A stretch of DNA of 64,000 bases from Margaritifera margaritifera. Lineage: Eukaryota > Mollusca > Bivalvia > Unionida > Margaritiferidae. Below, one piece after another: positions 10,830 through 22,179 of this stretch (positions within the stretch are counted from its first letter, which is position 1; the number at the start of each line of letters is the position of its first letter). Location: assembly GCA_029931535.1 (NCBI GenBank), contig JAQPZY010001548.1, positions 951,001 to 1,015,000 on the forward strand, written 5' to 3'. The position numbers and the translations under genes are program-made. The notes under the pieces were generated by a model. The model was not told the origin of the DNA, made no database searches, and saw nothing but the letters and a program-made list of their open reading frames with translations.

Positions 10830-11336
10830 CATTCACCTATATTCAAATAACCAAACATTAATTATTTACAATTGCTCTTAAAAGACCTAGTATAATCCAG
10901 CTTTGTTAGAACCATCAGAAATTTTGACTGTAATCGAACTAATTTATTATAAGTCTTTCAACAAATCTCTATGTCACTGAAGACGGTACTGGGAAAATTC
11001 ACCCAATGATCTTATCCTTGCTGACATGTCTTTACTGCTTTACTTATATTCATCACTTCAAAATCACATACCTGCATATTGGTACAAAAATCGAACTTCA
11101 TAAATTCACTTAAAGTCATATATATTGAAAGAAGACAATTTTCATTGGTGGAATCCAAGGTGAAAATTGTAAAGTAGCTCTTCGGCTAAAAGCAATTGGT
11201 CTTAATTCCTCGGTACTACTTTTCCAACTTTTCTTGCACAATTATAAAAATAAAACAACAACAGCTTAGGACAGAATATTGTATGGGTGTGTCATATTTC
11301 TTGTCCACTTACCAGCTAACAACCTTGATAGAGGTT

Positions 11337-11385
<49 letters not shown>

Positions 11386-12930
11386 GCATATTTTCTTTCA
11401 CCCTCAGATAGGCATAGAAAAGATTTCAAATATAATGATTCTATTTACAGTCTTCTTTTTGTTTGTTTTTTTTTGGTTTTTTTTTTTTCTTAGCTATACA
11501 GCATTTCAAATCGAGGCCATATTCAGTGTAGTAGGTAGCGCGGGGAATTATTTTGAAATCTACAAACCATAATTGTGTGCATCATGACCCATTTGTTTTC
11601 TACAGTATATGCAATCTTTTTATATAAGCTAGGCAACGATTTTTTGAAATATGACAATTTGTAAAATATATATAGTGGTGTAGAAGCGTAACCTTCTTTA
11701 TTACAGATCCATTAATCTTACATGGTTGATGTGGTGCTAGATACGTATGTTCAGTAACGTATTTATAGTATTACAAACCTAAACTAGAACTATTTAGATT
11801 TTTTCACTGACGTCCGCACGTCTATATTCTTCGATGCAATGAATTGAACTTTTATGAATCGCTATTTGTTTTTAATTCCATTCAAACTGCGTAACGAAAA
11901 TATTTGGAAAGAGTCAAATAGAAGATACGTTATAAATACAAACCGCATCGGTGTTTTGTTCCGATTCGGGATAGAGAACTCATTGGATATGGCGTATGAA
12001 TGCATCTCAACCTGATGGCCTCGACTTATCCCCACGCCATATCAAACGTATAATTTCCGCCGACTCAGAAGAAACCATGTTTGCAGTTTTGTCTGTAAAT
12101 GGATCAATCACTGAAATCTCCCCATCGATGCATCATGGGTTTCAATGTTTCTGATAAAGATAATATAAGATAATAAGATAACGCAAGAATATAAAAGACA
12201 AGTCAAAGAAACTTTGTTTAAAATCGGTTGTTGCATCAAAATAAAACATAAACTTTGTTGAACTTTTCAACCTACTAGACCTGAAAGAAACTTCATTACA
12301 ATTAGAATATGAAGCATCATTTCAAACAAATGCACACAATAACAATGAAAGCGACGACGCTACTACAAAACATAATATTTCCACAACCTTTTGGATTGGT
12401 GATAGAAAATTATTGATTATACATGCAAAGCTGAGGAATAACTGATGTTCCATACAAGAACGTCTCTACAGAATAAAAGTTCAAATCGACTTTTTGCGTA
12501 TTTTTTAAAATGAATTTTGATACAGAAAGTTCCATGGAGAAAAAAAAGTTAGTCTTGCGTAGGTCTGATAAAGTTACGAACTTTCTGTTAATTACACAAT
12601 TGTAAATTGGGTCATAACAAAGGTTTGGTTTTGGGAAGATGAAAGAATCTACTCGTTCGGACCTAAAAAGTAATTTTCATTTGTCTCAACCTTAGACGAA
12701 TGTAAATATTGATGCATGCGTATTAGATCCGGGGGTATTCAGAAAAAAATGAACCGGACCGATATGCAGCCCTTGCAGCCTTGAAATAATTGGGTTGAGC
12801 TAGCCTGTGTAGTGCACGTGATATGTGTATTATCTTCACTACCAGATAGGGGAATATACATATACATACACTCATATACGTGATGAGGGTTTATCTTCCT
12901 TTTTTTTCTCCAATTTTCTACAATTACAGA
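10830..12930. other. AT-rich stretch without recognised gene; holds (ATT)n at 11337-11386
   Basis: No supported coding region. It contains a (TAT)n microsatellite of about 16 units at 11337-11386 and T-rich tracts to about 11492. A short inverted pair, gatatggcg near 11985 and cgccatatc near 12042, is seen. It may be intron if the candidate exon at 12931 is real. Confidence 0.5.
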
Positions 12931-13007
12931 CTCTTGGCCATACACCTGGTTACAACCTGACTGCATATGCCTCTGCGGCAGCAAATAGTAGTTCCTTAAA
13001 GGAATAA
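12931..13007 (+). CDS. Candidate terminal exon of an unidentified host gene
   Basis: A strong 3' splice site is seen: a T/C-rich tract followed by caattttctacaattacag ending at 12930. The frame ACT-CTT-GGC from 12931 is open for 25 codons and ends at TAA (13005-13007), giving a Pro/Tyr/Ala/Ser-rich tail with P-G-Y-N-L-T-A-Y-A-S-A-A-A. I recognise no family, and no upstream exon was found in this window. It could be chance. Confidence 0.28.
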
Positions 13008-13368
13008 CCATTGCTACCACCACACCTATTCCTATATAAATACTCTAAAATCACAATATTATACAATTACAGACTTTTATTTAGGTGAATATCAAGGTTT
13101 ATGAACCTGTAAACATCATACTAACTAATGTGAAGCACCGAGATTAATATGATAGATTTATTTGTTCCTAAAACTTCATCTTCATCAAAACATCTTCATC
13201 AAAACAAAGTTCTGCAATAATGTTTTATTACATGATATAGAGAAAAAAAAATTTAAAATCTGATTTAGAATTCTATATATGCCATTTCAACTGCACAACA
13301 CTAAGAACATAATATTGTGACATAACATAAAAGCCAATAATATCATGATCATGTGACAAGAATAACCG

Positions 13369-13617
13369 AGGCCTTGGGTGTTCAAGTGGTCTAAGGTGCT
13401 TGACTTTTCACATCACTGACATCTCCCCTCTGTCCACGTGGATTTGAGTCTTTGGCTGGGCCAACGTGGGCATGTGAGAAAGCTTGCCAGTAGCTTCCCA
13501 GTAGTCGGTGGTGTTTCCCTGGGTTTTCCCCAGGTTCTTCCTCCACCAGATATATACTGGCCATGAAATATAGCCTATCGTGCTGAAAAATGGTGTCAAA
13601 ACCACAAAACCAAACCA
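13369..13617 (+). mobile_element. tRNA-derived SINE, copy 1 (full length, long 3' tail)
   Basis: The tRNA-like head has an A-box-like tggtctaaggtgc (13387-13399) and a B-box-like ggatttgagtc (13440-13450). Then comes a conserved-domain-like part with gggttttccccaggttcttcctccacc, split here as gggttttccccagg and ttcttcctccacc (13520-13548). The 3' tail is ccatgaaatatagcc...atggtgtcaaaaccacaaaa. Copies on the other strand at 14052, 50023 and 56004 establish the family. The head resembles Leu/Ser-type tRNA-derived SINEs known in molluscs. Confidence 0.88.
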
Positions 13618-14051
13618 AGAATAACTATGCAACATAAGAAAATATCAAATCATGTGATGTTGTGTCATCCAAATAAAACCCCATCCCTTATAGGAATCAC
13701 GAGTTATTGTCATTGTTTTTGATGTTATTGTCATCATCATCATCATCAAAAACAGCACATGGTGCCATTGAACACTCGCCTGCAAACAGCAGTATAATGC
13801 TTGTGACACATGTATACCCTGACTGCCAAAACAACACCAAAAAAAAAAACAACAAAGAAAACAAATACAAGTCATACAAGTTCAAAACTTTGTAAAAAGC
13901 AGAAAATTTGTCCAATTAACCCATCCACATATACCTTCCTTGTACGTGTCAAAACACGTTATCATGCAAAAAAATAAAAAAAAATCTTTACTCCCAAACC
14001 CCGTAGAAAAAAAAGATTTTCAAAAATGTTATTAACAACAGAACAAATAAA

Positions 14052-14286
14052 GAGGGGTTTGGTTTTTTGTGTATGATTTAACGCCATTTTTCAGCACATG
14101 ATAGGCTACACCTGGTGGACAGTATATTTGGTGGAGGAAGAACCTGGGAAGACCCAAGTAACAACAACCGATCCATGGGAAGCTACTGGCAAGCATTCGC
14201 ACATACCCATATTGGTCGCATCGAGACTCGAACTTGTGTGGACAGAGGAGAGACGTGAGAGTGACATGTAAAGGCCACCCATGGCC

Positions 14287-14288
<2 letters not shown>
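14052..14288 (-). mobile_element. tRNA-derived SINE, copy 2 (long-tail type)
   Basis: The reverse complement matches copy 1 from the tail (ggtttggttttttgtg, atttttcagcac) through cctccaccaaatatac to the tRNA-like head ending at ccatggcccc. The 5' end abuts an (AG)n array directly. Confidence 0.85.

Positions 14289-14350
<62 letters not shown>
14289..14350. repeat. (AG)n microsatellite at SINE 5' edge
   Basis: About 30 AG units starting at the SINE 5' boundary. The SINE at 50023 also has an agagag string at the same boundary, so the seed may come with the element. Confidence 0.95.
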
Positions 14351-14353
<3 letters not shown>

Positions 14354-14439
14354 GACGTATATTAATCACCATGATATATGCTTGTAACCTGTAGTATGCA
14401 TAAATAGTCAACAGTCCTGCTTAGAGCTCAGTAAAACTA

Positions 14440-15720
14440 TCTTCAGCTATTGTCAAAGAGGCAATTAAAAGGCAAGTGGTCAGAGATCAACAGCCACCAT
14501 TTCACAAGATTACTTAAGTGGTTGATAATAGCTAAGGTGATATTGTATTAAGTCCTTTGAACACTGCTGTGGGAGAACTCATTACGATAATTTGCTAATT
14601 TGCATAGCTAAAGTACACTAAGTGGAACAACCCAATTCGTTTGAAGTCTGGTAAATCAAGGAGATGTGTGTTAAAGAACAAAAGTTTTTACACATCATTG
14701 CCTTGAATGAGAATGTTTAAACAATCTTTATTAAAGATTTTTGGCAAGTTCGTGATCAATGGCAACATTTCATTGAAGTCGTAGTTTACTCCATATATAA
14801 AATGCAAACCTGATTATTTTGGTAGTCAGAATAGTGTACAAGACTAGTGTCATTCATCTTTTAAGGCAAAAGGTCAAAATGCACATGTGATTCAGGGAAG
14901 GAAAAGCCATTTGTGAAGCAAGAATAGCCCAGCAAAACTAAATTTCAGAACTCCTGGTTGACAAAGTTTGACTTTGTGAAGTGCAGCAGCAAGAGAGTAT
15001 TTTATTCTTTACACATATTGCAAACACCATATAGACATTGGTCATTTTGAAATGTACAACATCCGTCCATATTAGCAACTATAACCGAGTTATGCCAAAA
15101 TAACAAATACTCAATCCTGATTGATGAATCTAAAGACAAGAGAGGTGACAAGACCGTCGCTATTTTGACCCGGGTGTATGACCATGCCGTGAATAAAGTT
15201 TGTCATCTACCTTCAGGAAAACCAAGATATGATAATCTAACTTGGGTGGCCTTTGCATGTTTGACACTGCACCACAACAGTGCAGATGCAGAAAGATCAT
15301 TTTCTATGCTGAGAAAAATTCAACAAGATCTTCGGGGAAGTTTTAACAACAGTACCATAGTCTTTAACGAGATGAAATTAAATGCCACTTGCATTGCCTT
15401 CAAACCCACTACTGAAGTACCAAGAGCAGCAAAGACTGCCTTTATTCCACAATGCATTGGATGTTAAAGATAGAAACTTGCTGCATTTTCTTATTTAATG
15501 TCTGTGTGGTTGTGATTATGTGAGTGTGTGCGCATACACGTGTGTGTGCGTGGTGATGACATTTGACAATGCGAAGTATAAAAACTATTTTTTGTATGTA
15601 AGTGTATTTAATGCTTTGAAGAAAACATGTTATTTTCATTTATTGAAATTTGAATTTCAGTCAGTTTATATAGGCTCAGATGCACCGACTCCACTTGGGA
15701 CATGAAAACACTTTCTGGGA
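14440..15720 (+). mobile_element. hAT element relic, copy 1
   Basis: Aligns by eye over more than 1 kb with 19525-20830 in the same orientation, for example through gaggcaatt, agtggaac, atgtgtgttaaagaa, the P-A-K region agcccagcaaaa and the 3' section tatttaatgtctgtg. The coding part at its 3' half is described separately. It is internally deleted. Confidence 0.75.
15102..15467 (+). pseudogene. hAT transposase C-terminal fragment
   Basis: A short piece reading S-I-L-I-D-E-S-K-D (near 15112), typical of the hAT core just before the catalytic region, is joined directly to the C-terminal dimerisation domain: N-S-A-D-A-E-R-S-F-S-M-L-R-K-I (about 15275-15320) followed by F-N-E-M-K-L-N-A. The several hundred residues that normally lie between are absent, so this copy carries an internal deletion. 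It stays open from 15102 to the stop at 15465-15467 but cannot be an active transposase. The family is clear; the hAT subfamily is not. Confidence 0.8.
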
Positions 15721-15889
15721 CTATTGCAGGTATACTTTCTAATCTCATTTGTCTATGTCAAGTTGTAACTTTTGCACAATCATGCTAGCAAGGCCTTCAC
15801 ACACACACACCCAGCCCAAAAAATAGAAAGTCCAAAAAGTTCAAATATTTGTTTAAAAAAATCGTATTTTTGTTTGCTAACAAGTTTCT

Positions 15890-16620
15890 TGGGATGGACA
15901 GACTGACTGTATTGACATAGGCAGGGACAATCGTAAACTAGATATGTGGAAAACCCATGTCAATGTGACTTTCTGTTGAGCAGAAAAAGCTATAATCAGA
16001 TTTTCAACATAGCAGCCATGCTGGCAATACTGGCTGTCAGATTGGCACCATCTTCATTTATGTCCAACTATATATCACAAGAAGTCTTCTGGTGAAACCC
16101 ATGTCGATATGACCATCCATCAAGGTGTAACAATAACAAGATTTTCAAGATGGCTACTGTGGCAAAATTTTCATTTGGGATCAACTAGACATCATAAATA
16201 GTCTAGCAGTGAAAACCCCATGTTGATATGACTTTCCACTCAAGAGGAGTAGTGGTAACAAGATTTTCAAGATGAATGCCATGGTTACCATATTGAACAT
16301 CAAATTGGCACCACATTTATTTAGGAGCAACTAGACATCATAAGAAGTCTTCTGGTAAAACCCCATGCCAATATGACTTTCTGTTCAAGAGGAGTAGCTA
16401 TAACAAGATTTCAACATGACTGTAATGGATGCCGTATTGGAGGTCATAGCATAATTTTCATTTAGGACCAACTAGGCATCATAAGAAGTCTTTTATTGTG
16501 AAAACCCCATGTTGATAGGGCCATCCATTCCCATTCAGGGCTAGTAGTGACAAGATTTTCAAGATGGCCACTGTATCAACCATATTGGATGTCTGAGCAG
16601 CACCATTTTCATTTATAAAC
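15890..16620 (+). repeat. Degenerate tandem repeat (about 120-146 bp), five copies
   Basis: The motif aacaagattttcaagatgg (or variants) recurs near 16001, 16141, 16262, 16408 and 16554. It is followed by catattgga, caccattttcattt, aactagacatcataag and ccccatgttgatatgact blocks in fixed order. One more unit lies in reverse orientation at 36240-36310. Confidence 0.85.
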
Positions 16621-17265
16621 CTGAGGTTGCAGGTCCTAAACCAACCCAGCTCATCCTGGATAGGTTGCTGTGGTCAGTACACGGGCAAGGCACTTTAATC
16701 CCGTCATTCAGTAAATACATTGCCTTTTATGTGCTGATGTGATTTATAACACCAATGAAAGAAACAAACAAACTGTTTAGATCTATATGCAACATATATG
16801 GCAATAAATGATGGTCAAGAGATGCTAGGACTGTATCATGATCAAATATAATACCAATTCCCTTAAGTATCATTTTACTTTCCTAAAAGAAGTTCTTGAA
16901 TCATTGGAATGTTAAAATTATTAAAAGTTCTAAGGAATGGGGAAAAGGAGAGAGGTATAAATAACAGATAAAAGAGAAATCAGAGTGTTTCATGTCCTAT
17001 CTGATGCAAATAAGCCCGTGCAACTGATGATGATAATAATTATTATCATCATCATAAAGAACAACACTGAAAATAAAGCAAATTCAGTGAAGATTAGTCT
17101 CTTGCCTACCATGGTGAGGTCATAACGTTCACAATGATGTAATCTGATAAGGACCTTTAAGACAGCTGCAAAGTTACTGGGCAGACATAAAAAAAATGTC
17201 AAGCTTCATTGCCGTATCTTAAAAAGGCTTGGCGCTTTCTTTTTACGACTTATATCGTGAATTAG
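16621..17265. other. Stretch without recognised gene; possible SINE-tail scrap
   Basis: Near 16620-16720 the text cagctcatcctggatagg...cgggcaaggcactttaatccc resembles 3' parts of invertebrate SINEs, but no head is present. The rest shows nothing I can name. Confidence 0.3.
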
Positions 17266-17269
17266 GTCA

Positions 17270-18165
17270 ACAAGTGTGCTTTCACCTCATTAATATGTAT
17301 GGATCTCACTCGTTATTGAAACCAACTGAGATCTTGATATAAACATATATTCAAAGTGTGATAAAAATCATATGAGAAATCTGACCGACAGAAAGGTAAT
17401 AAGATCAGCCAATCAGATGCAAGATTGCACATTAGTGTGCATTGATCTTGCTCATTACTAATCTTGTCTGAGTATCAAGTTAATGATTTACAACCATCAG
17501 AGTGGTAACATTCTCAGCCAATTGGATGCAATATTAACTTGTTAATATTTGAGAGTCTTGCTTATTAGGGGCCGTCCATATATGATATCATGCACTGGGG
17601 GTGGGGGTGGTTGGGAGGGGGTCCGACTAGTGTGATGATGGGGGGTAGGGGGTTTTGACAAATGTGATGTCACAAAAAACAACACCAGCGCCACCTACCA
17701 GAATTCAGAATACAGTGTTGTATTGTTGTGGTGTGTTTTTCTAATACAAAGTGATATCAAACCAATTTTATTATTGAAAATTTTTATTGGGGGGTCAAAG
17801 CTTCGTGATGTCCTATATGAAGGGGGAGTCTGAGTTTTTGTGATGAAATGTGACAAAAGGGGGAGGGGGGGTAGGAAATTCGCCAAAATTGCGTGATATC
17901 ATATGGATGGCCCCTTACTGAATCGACTCAACATCTTGATATAAATCCATATTGCAAGTCTGATCAAAATCAGATCAAAATATGGCTTCCAGAGCGGTGG
18001 CAAGCTCAGCCAATCTGATGGAAGATCACCTCATTAATATGCATGAATCTTGCTCATTATCAAACTTGTCCAAAATTTTAATAATGTAAGCACACATTCC
18101 ATGTTTTATCAAAATAAAGTCTGAAATACGGCCTCTAGAGTGGTACAAGCTCAGCCAATCAGTGG
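17270..18165. repeat. Degenerate long tandem repeat with cagccaatc boxes
   Basis: Blocks cctcattaatatg, atcttgatataaa, tcagccaatc and atcttgctcatta recur in the same order about every 190 bp (for example near 17286/18032, 17330/17932, 17406/18007/18152). The array is interrupted by a MITE at 17568-17914. Confidence 0.75.
17568..17914. mobile_element. MITE, 347 bp, TTA target duplication
   Basis: Begins ggggccgtccatatatgata and ends tatcatatggatggcccc, an inverted pair of about 22 bp. TTA flanks both sides (17565-17567 and 17915-17917). A 3-bp TTA duplication fits PIF/Harbinger-type (or CACTA-type) insertion; the superfamily is inference. The interior is G-rich with no ORF of note. It is nested in the tandem repeat. 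Confidence 0.9.
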
Positions 18166-18301
18166 TAAAATTATATGTGGCAAATGGATTTGTAAACAAG
18201 TTCTACCACTTACCTGTTCCTCTTCATTATACAAATGAAAATATTTAGGTAAAAGGCATGTATGGACTCTTATAATCTACATCAACATCAACAGGAGCAA
18301 G

Positions 18302-18502
18302 TACCGTATATACTTGTGTATAATTCAGGTCCAAATGCAAACAATCATATAATGTGCCGGAAGATCAGGGTCTATGTTGTTTGTTTTACTGATTAGTCCT
18401 TACAAACTGCATAGACCCAGATCTGCCGGCGCATTGTGCGACAGCAGATCTGGGTCTAGCAGTTTGCAGTTGGTATCGGTTTATACGTGAGTATAGACGG
18501 TA
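18302..18502. mobile_element. MITE with internal long hairpin, copy 1 (201 bp)
   Basis: Terminal inverted repeats taccgtatatacttgtgtat and the complement of atacgtgagtatagacggta. Inside, 18404-18465 forms a near-perfect hairpin: aaactgcatagacccagatc against gatctgggtctagcagttt around a short loop. A second copy in inverted orientation is at 37040-37262. Confidence 0.9.
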
Positions 18503-19520
18503 AGTGGTTGGTGTGGTTTATCAGTTTTGTCTATTTATTTCTGTGGAGTACTTCACTAGATGATGATAAATGTTCATCCAAGAGATATCACTCACTGAAG
18601 AAAAATTCTACATGTGACATTTTCAAAAATATTCATGACATTTCCTAGACAATGTTCTAAACATGATTCTGCTAAATTTTATGTTGCTATGAAAATGTGA
18701 TTCCCATCACTGATTCAAGATCAAGTATGGCAAACAGACAGGTAGAAACATTATGTTTTATTTCTAATTACATGCTGAGAAAAATCCAGAATAAAGTTCA
18801 TCTAAGTAAAACCACTAATCAAATTCTTTCCAAATTGAAAGGGGTTCTTATGATAATACAAAAAACTGTACTGGTAAATTTAAATAATCTTTTCTACACA
18901 AACTATTTCTGCAGATCAATAATTCAGATTTAAGGTTTCTTAGATATAATATTGTGTAACCCTGAAATAATAATAATAAAAAAAAATACACTACCTTAAA
19001 CTAGAGAAACAAATACTTGTGTTGCATAGGTCTTCGTTTCAACTTACAAATATTTCAGGATGTTTATGCCAATATATTTTTAGAACTTCGTCTTGTTATT
19101 ATTTAAAACATTAGGACATTTAAGATACACATTTTAAACAACAGCAACAAACGATAAAAATAACTATCTACGTCAGCAACAATAGATCAATAAAAATCAC
19201 TTCTCCATATTATACGCAATAGGTCTGCTTCATATGGTACAACTTTGAAGAAAGGTAACATTTCACAGAAATACTGGTAAAAAATGGTTTTTTTTCAGTT
19301 TAAAAACTAGTTCAAAAGACAAAGTATAATCAAGTGATCTCATCTCAACCCCTGACAGTCATATTTATAAAAACATGATTTCCAGTAAATCTTTTTTTTT
19401 TAAAAAAGGGACCGACCTTTGTTTATACTACTGTATATGCATGTAAACTGTAGCCTCTATAAAGAGTAAACAATCATGTTTAATGCTAATGGAGGACCAT
19501 CACCATCACCATGGGGGCAG
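18503..19520. other. AT-rich stretch without recognised gene
   Basis: The open frame at 18697-18933 has no family resemblance. Short A and T runs only. Nothing else seen. Confidence 0.5.
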
Positions 19521-19524
19521 TTTG

Positions 19525-20830
19525 TACAGTTAATTGTCACAGAGGCAATTGAACCAAAAAGGAGGTCTGAGATAAATAATCACCACTCCTGACTACTTAA
19601 CTGACTAACAACAGCAATGGCGCTTTTGTGTTGCATGTCTTTTCATAATAAATAAAATACATGAAGTGGAACCCAATTGTTCCAAGTAAATCAAAAAGAT
19701 GTATGTTAAAGAAACAAAAATTACACTTCATTCCCTTGAATGAGACTGCTGGAGCCATCTTTATGAAAGATTGAAAAGCAATGTTTCTTTGAAGTCCTCT
19801 TTTTCCTCCATAATTAAAATGCAAAACATGATTATTTCAGTAGTTGAAACAGTGTGCAAATTTGATTCATTTTTTAAAGCTAAATGTTAAAGCGCAGCAG
19901 CTGTAATTCAAGGAAGGACTAACCTTTTGTGAAGCAAGCAAAGCCCAGCAAAAAACTTAATTTCAGAACACTTGGTTGATGGAGTTTTACTTTCTTAAGC
20001 ACAATGTCATTTCATTCTTTGCACATACTGGAAACACCATATTGACAGTGGCAACTGTTGTCTACCTTCAGGAAAACCAAGATTTGACATTATAACTAGC
20101 GTGGCCATTGCTTGTTTGACCTGAGACATATAGATCATACTCACTCCGGTTTGGCGCTCCATCACAATGATGCAAATGCAGAAAGAGCTCGTTCAATGCT
20201 GAGAATAACTGAACAAGATCTTTGAGGAACTTTAAACAACAGCATCATCTAGTCTCTAATGAGTGCAAAGATAAACACTCAGGGACCAACAATTTAATCT
20301 TCTTTTTGGGGGTTGGGGTGGGGGGGGGGGGCTGCTGTGGAGATTTTCTTTCCAACAAGGATATTTCATATTCTTTTATCACAGGACAGTTTTTTGTTTT
20401 AACTAACATGATATAAAGAATAAGTTTTTTCCTACATATAAGAGCAGAGTATTTATTTCAAGATATCCGGTACCTGAAATATTTTTTTTCTTTAAAGAAA
20501 TCCCTGGTGTCCCTCCCTCCCTCCCTGGCACCTGGCAAAAATTAAATGGTTGGAACCAAATGACACTTGCATCACTTTCCAACCATCCACTGAACTGTTG
20601 ATAGCAGTAAAGTCTGCATCTAGTTAAGACTTGCTGTATTGTTTATTTAATATCTGTGTATACGTGATTGTGTGACTGTACATGTGTGTGGTGTAACAAA
20701 ACATGATAATGCTGTGTCTATCAACGATTTATTGAAAGAAGTATTCAATGCTTTAAAGAAAATATTTTCTTTCCTTTATTTCCTGTTATTTTCTAGTCTT
20801 ATATGAGTAGATAACTTGTTCACATTGTAT
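19525..20830 (+). mobile_element. hAT element relic, copy 2
   Basis: Diverged homologue of 14440-15720 in the same orientation. Its coding part is more decayed. The dimerisation region is recognisable near 20155-20235 (ccatcacaatgatgcaaatgcagaaag) but is interrupted by about 300 bp of unrelated G- and C-rich sequence (about 20280-20555) before the equivalent of the C-terminal end. Confidence 0.7.
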
Positions 20831-21439
20831 AACCTTGCTTTTTGGGCCACTTGCACTGAACACAAGCATACATGTGATTCTACTCACGGTTGAACAAAAG
20901 TACCGTTTTAAAGGTCATCTACTGCACATACCGTTTTGTAGCTGAACCTACCACTTTTAAAAATTAAAAGATTTTTCTTTTTTAATGGAAAAACAAGAAT
21001 AAAGTATTTTCACATGTTCTATCCATTATAGAAACCATTCATAACCAGGACTGTTAACTGTTCAAACAGCGTAAAGACCAGTGCAATGATGTGTGCCAAG
21101 TACCGGTAGTTGGATTTAAGAATTGTTATACAATGGCCAACATATGTACACAACAGGCTGTAAATTGAGTACAATATTGTTGTGATTTGGAGAGTTTAAG
21201 CCCAAAGGCAGGATGTTTTTTCAGGTGTTATAAGTAATAAAGTGATCAAAGGTGGTCCATCATTGCTTTTCAGTGTTTATTTAAAAATGGGCCAACCTCT
21301 GGCAGAGGCGAGATAAAAAGGAGACAGACTAAAAAATGAATTTGGCAGAAACACTTAAGTATTTTGGAATTTGTGAAAACAGAATATTTTTTTCAAGGGC
21401 AGCCAACAAGGAAACATTAAAATTTCAGTAATGCTTGGA
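20831..21439. other. Stretch without recognised gene
   Basis: AT-rich spacer between two hAT fragments. Nothing supported. Confidence 0.45.
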
Positions 21440-21940
21440 AATAGGAGTTCAAGTGTGTGCAGGTGTGAAGCAAAGGTCTGGCGTTTGCATTGTGTTCATG
21501 AAAATTGGATTTTAAGATAGTACATGGAGGAAGAAATTATATCACCAGGCATCTGCAGACACCATCACATAGGAGCAATGTTTCTTCAGTAACAAACACA
21601 CCCACTTTAAAGGCCTTGTTTGAGACTGGATTAAAAGTGAATAAAGTAGCACTAGCCAAGACTTTGTTTGCAAATTTTGTGGCAGAGCACAATTTACCAT
21701 TCCCCACTGCACATCATTTTACTAAACTCATTACTGTTATGTTCCAGACTCAGAGAAGGCACAGAAATGTTCATGCCAGTGTACAAAGACAACATACATT
21801 GTCACTCAGGTCCTAAGACAACTGGGACAGAAAAATTTAAAATATGTGTAATAGTCAGAAGTTTAGTGTCATTATTGAGAATACATAGTATGGCAACATT
21901 GCACTTGTATTGTTTTCAATCCCCTTCAAACATGTAAAAT
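21440..21940 (+). pseudogene. hAT transposase N-terminal fragment (BED-type finger end)
   Basis: The frame from 21505 reads H-G-G-R-N-Y-I-T-R-H-L then, after about 40 residues, L-F-A-N-F-V-A-E-H-N-L-P-F and H-H-F-T-K-L. This is the usual sequence following the N-terminal zinc finger of one hAT group. It breaks by frameshift after about 21790. It lies about 600 bp downstream of copy 2 yet represents the opposite end of such a protein, so it is a third, separate fragment or the result of rearrangement. Confidence 0.72.
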
Positions 21941-22179
21941 TTATGTCGCTAAAACAATCTACTGGTTTAGAAACCAATCTACTGATAAATATTTTGAAAT
22001 CTACTGATCTGATGTCCTAGTTCTGTCACATGTATACACAAGACACTTTTGAGTCTCAAAACCACCTACAGTGTCTGGAATGTTGGCAGGTATACAAAAG
22101 GTAGGTTATAAGCACAAGCCTAATGTTACATTATGATACTCTGTGTAATGGTGCAAGTGGAGGAATTTAATTTCTAATA

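Noticed and set aside
13387..13450. Functional tRNA gene
   Set aside because: A- and B-box-like parts are present but there is no cloverleaf, and the unit continues into a SINE body with copies elsewhere.
13391..13618. Minus-strand 75-codon frame as a gene
   Set aside because: It lies entirely inside a SINE and recurs wherever the SINE does.
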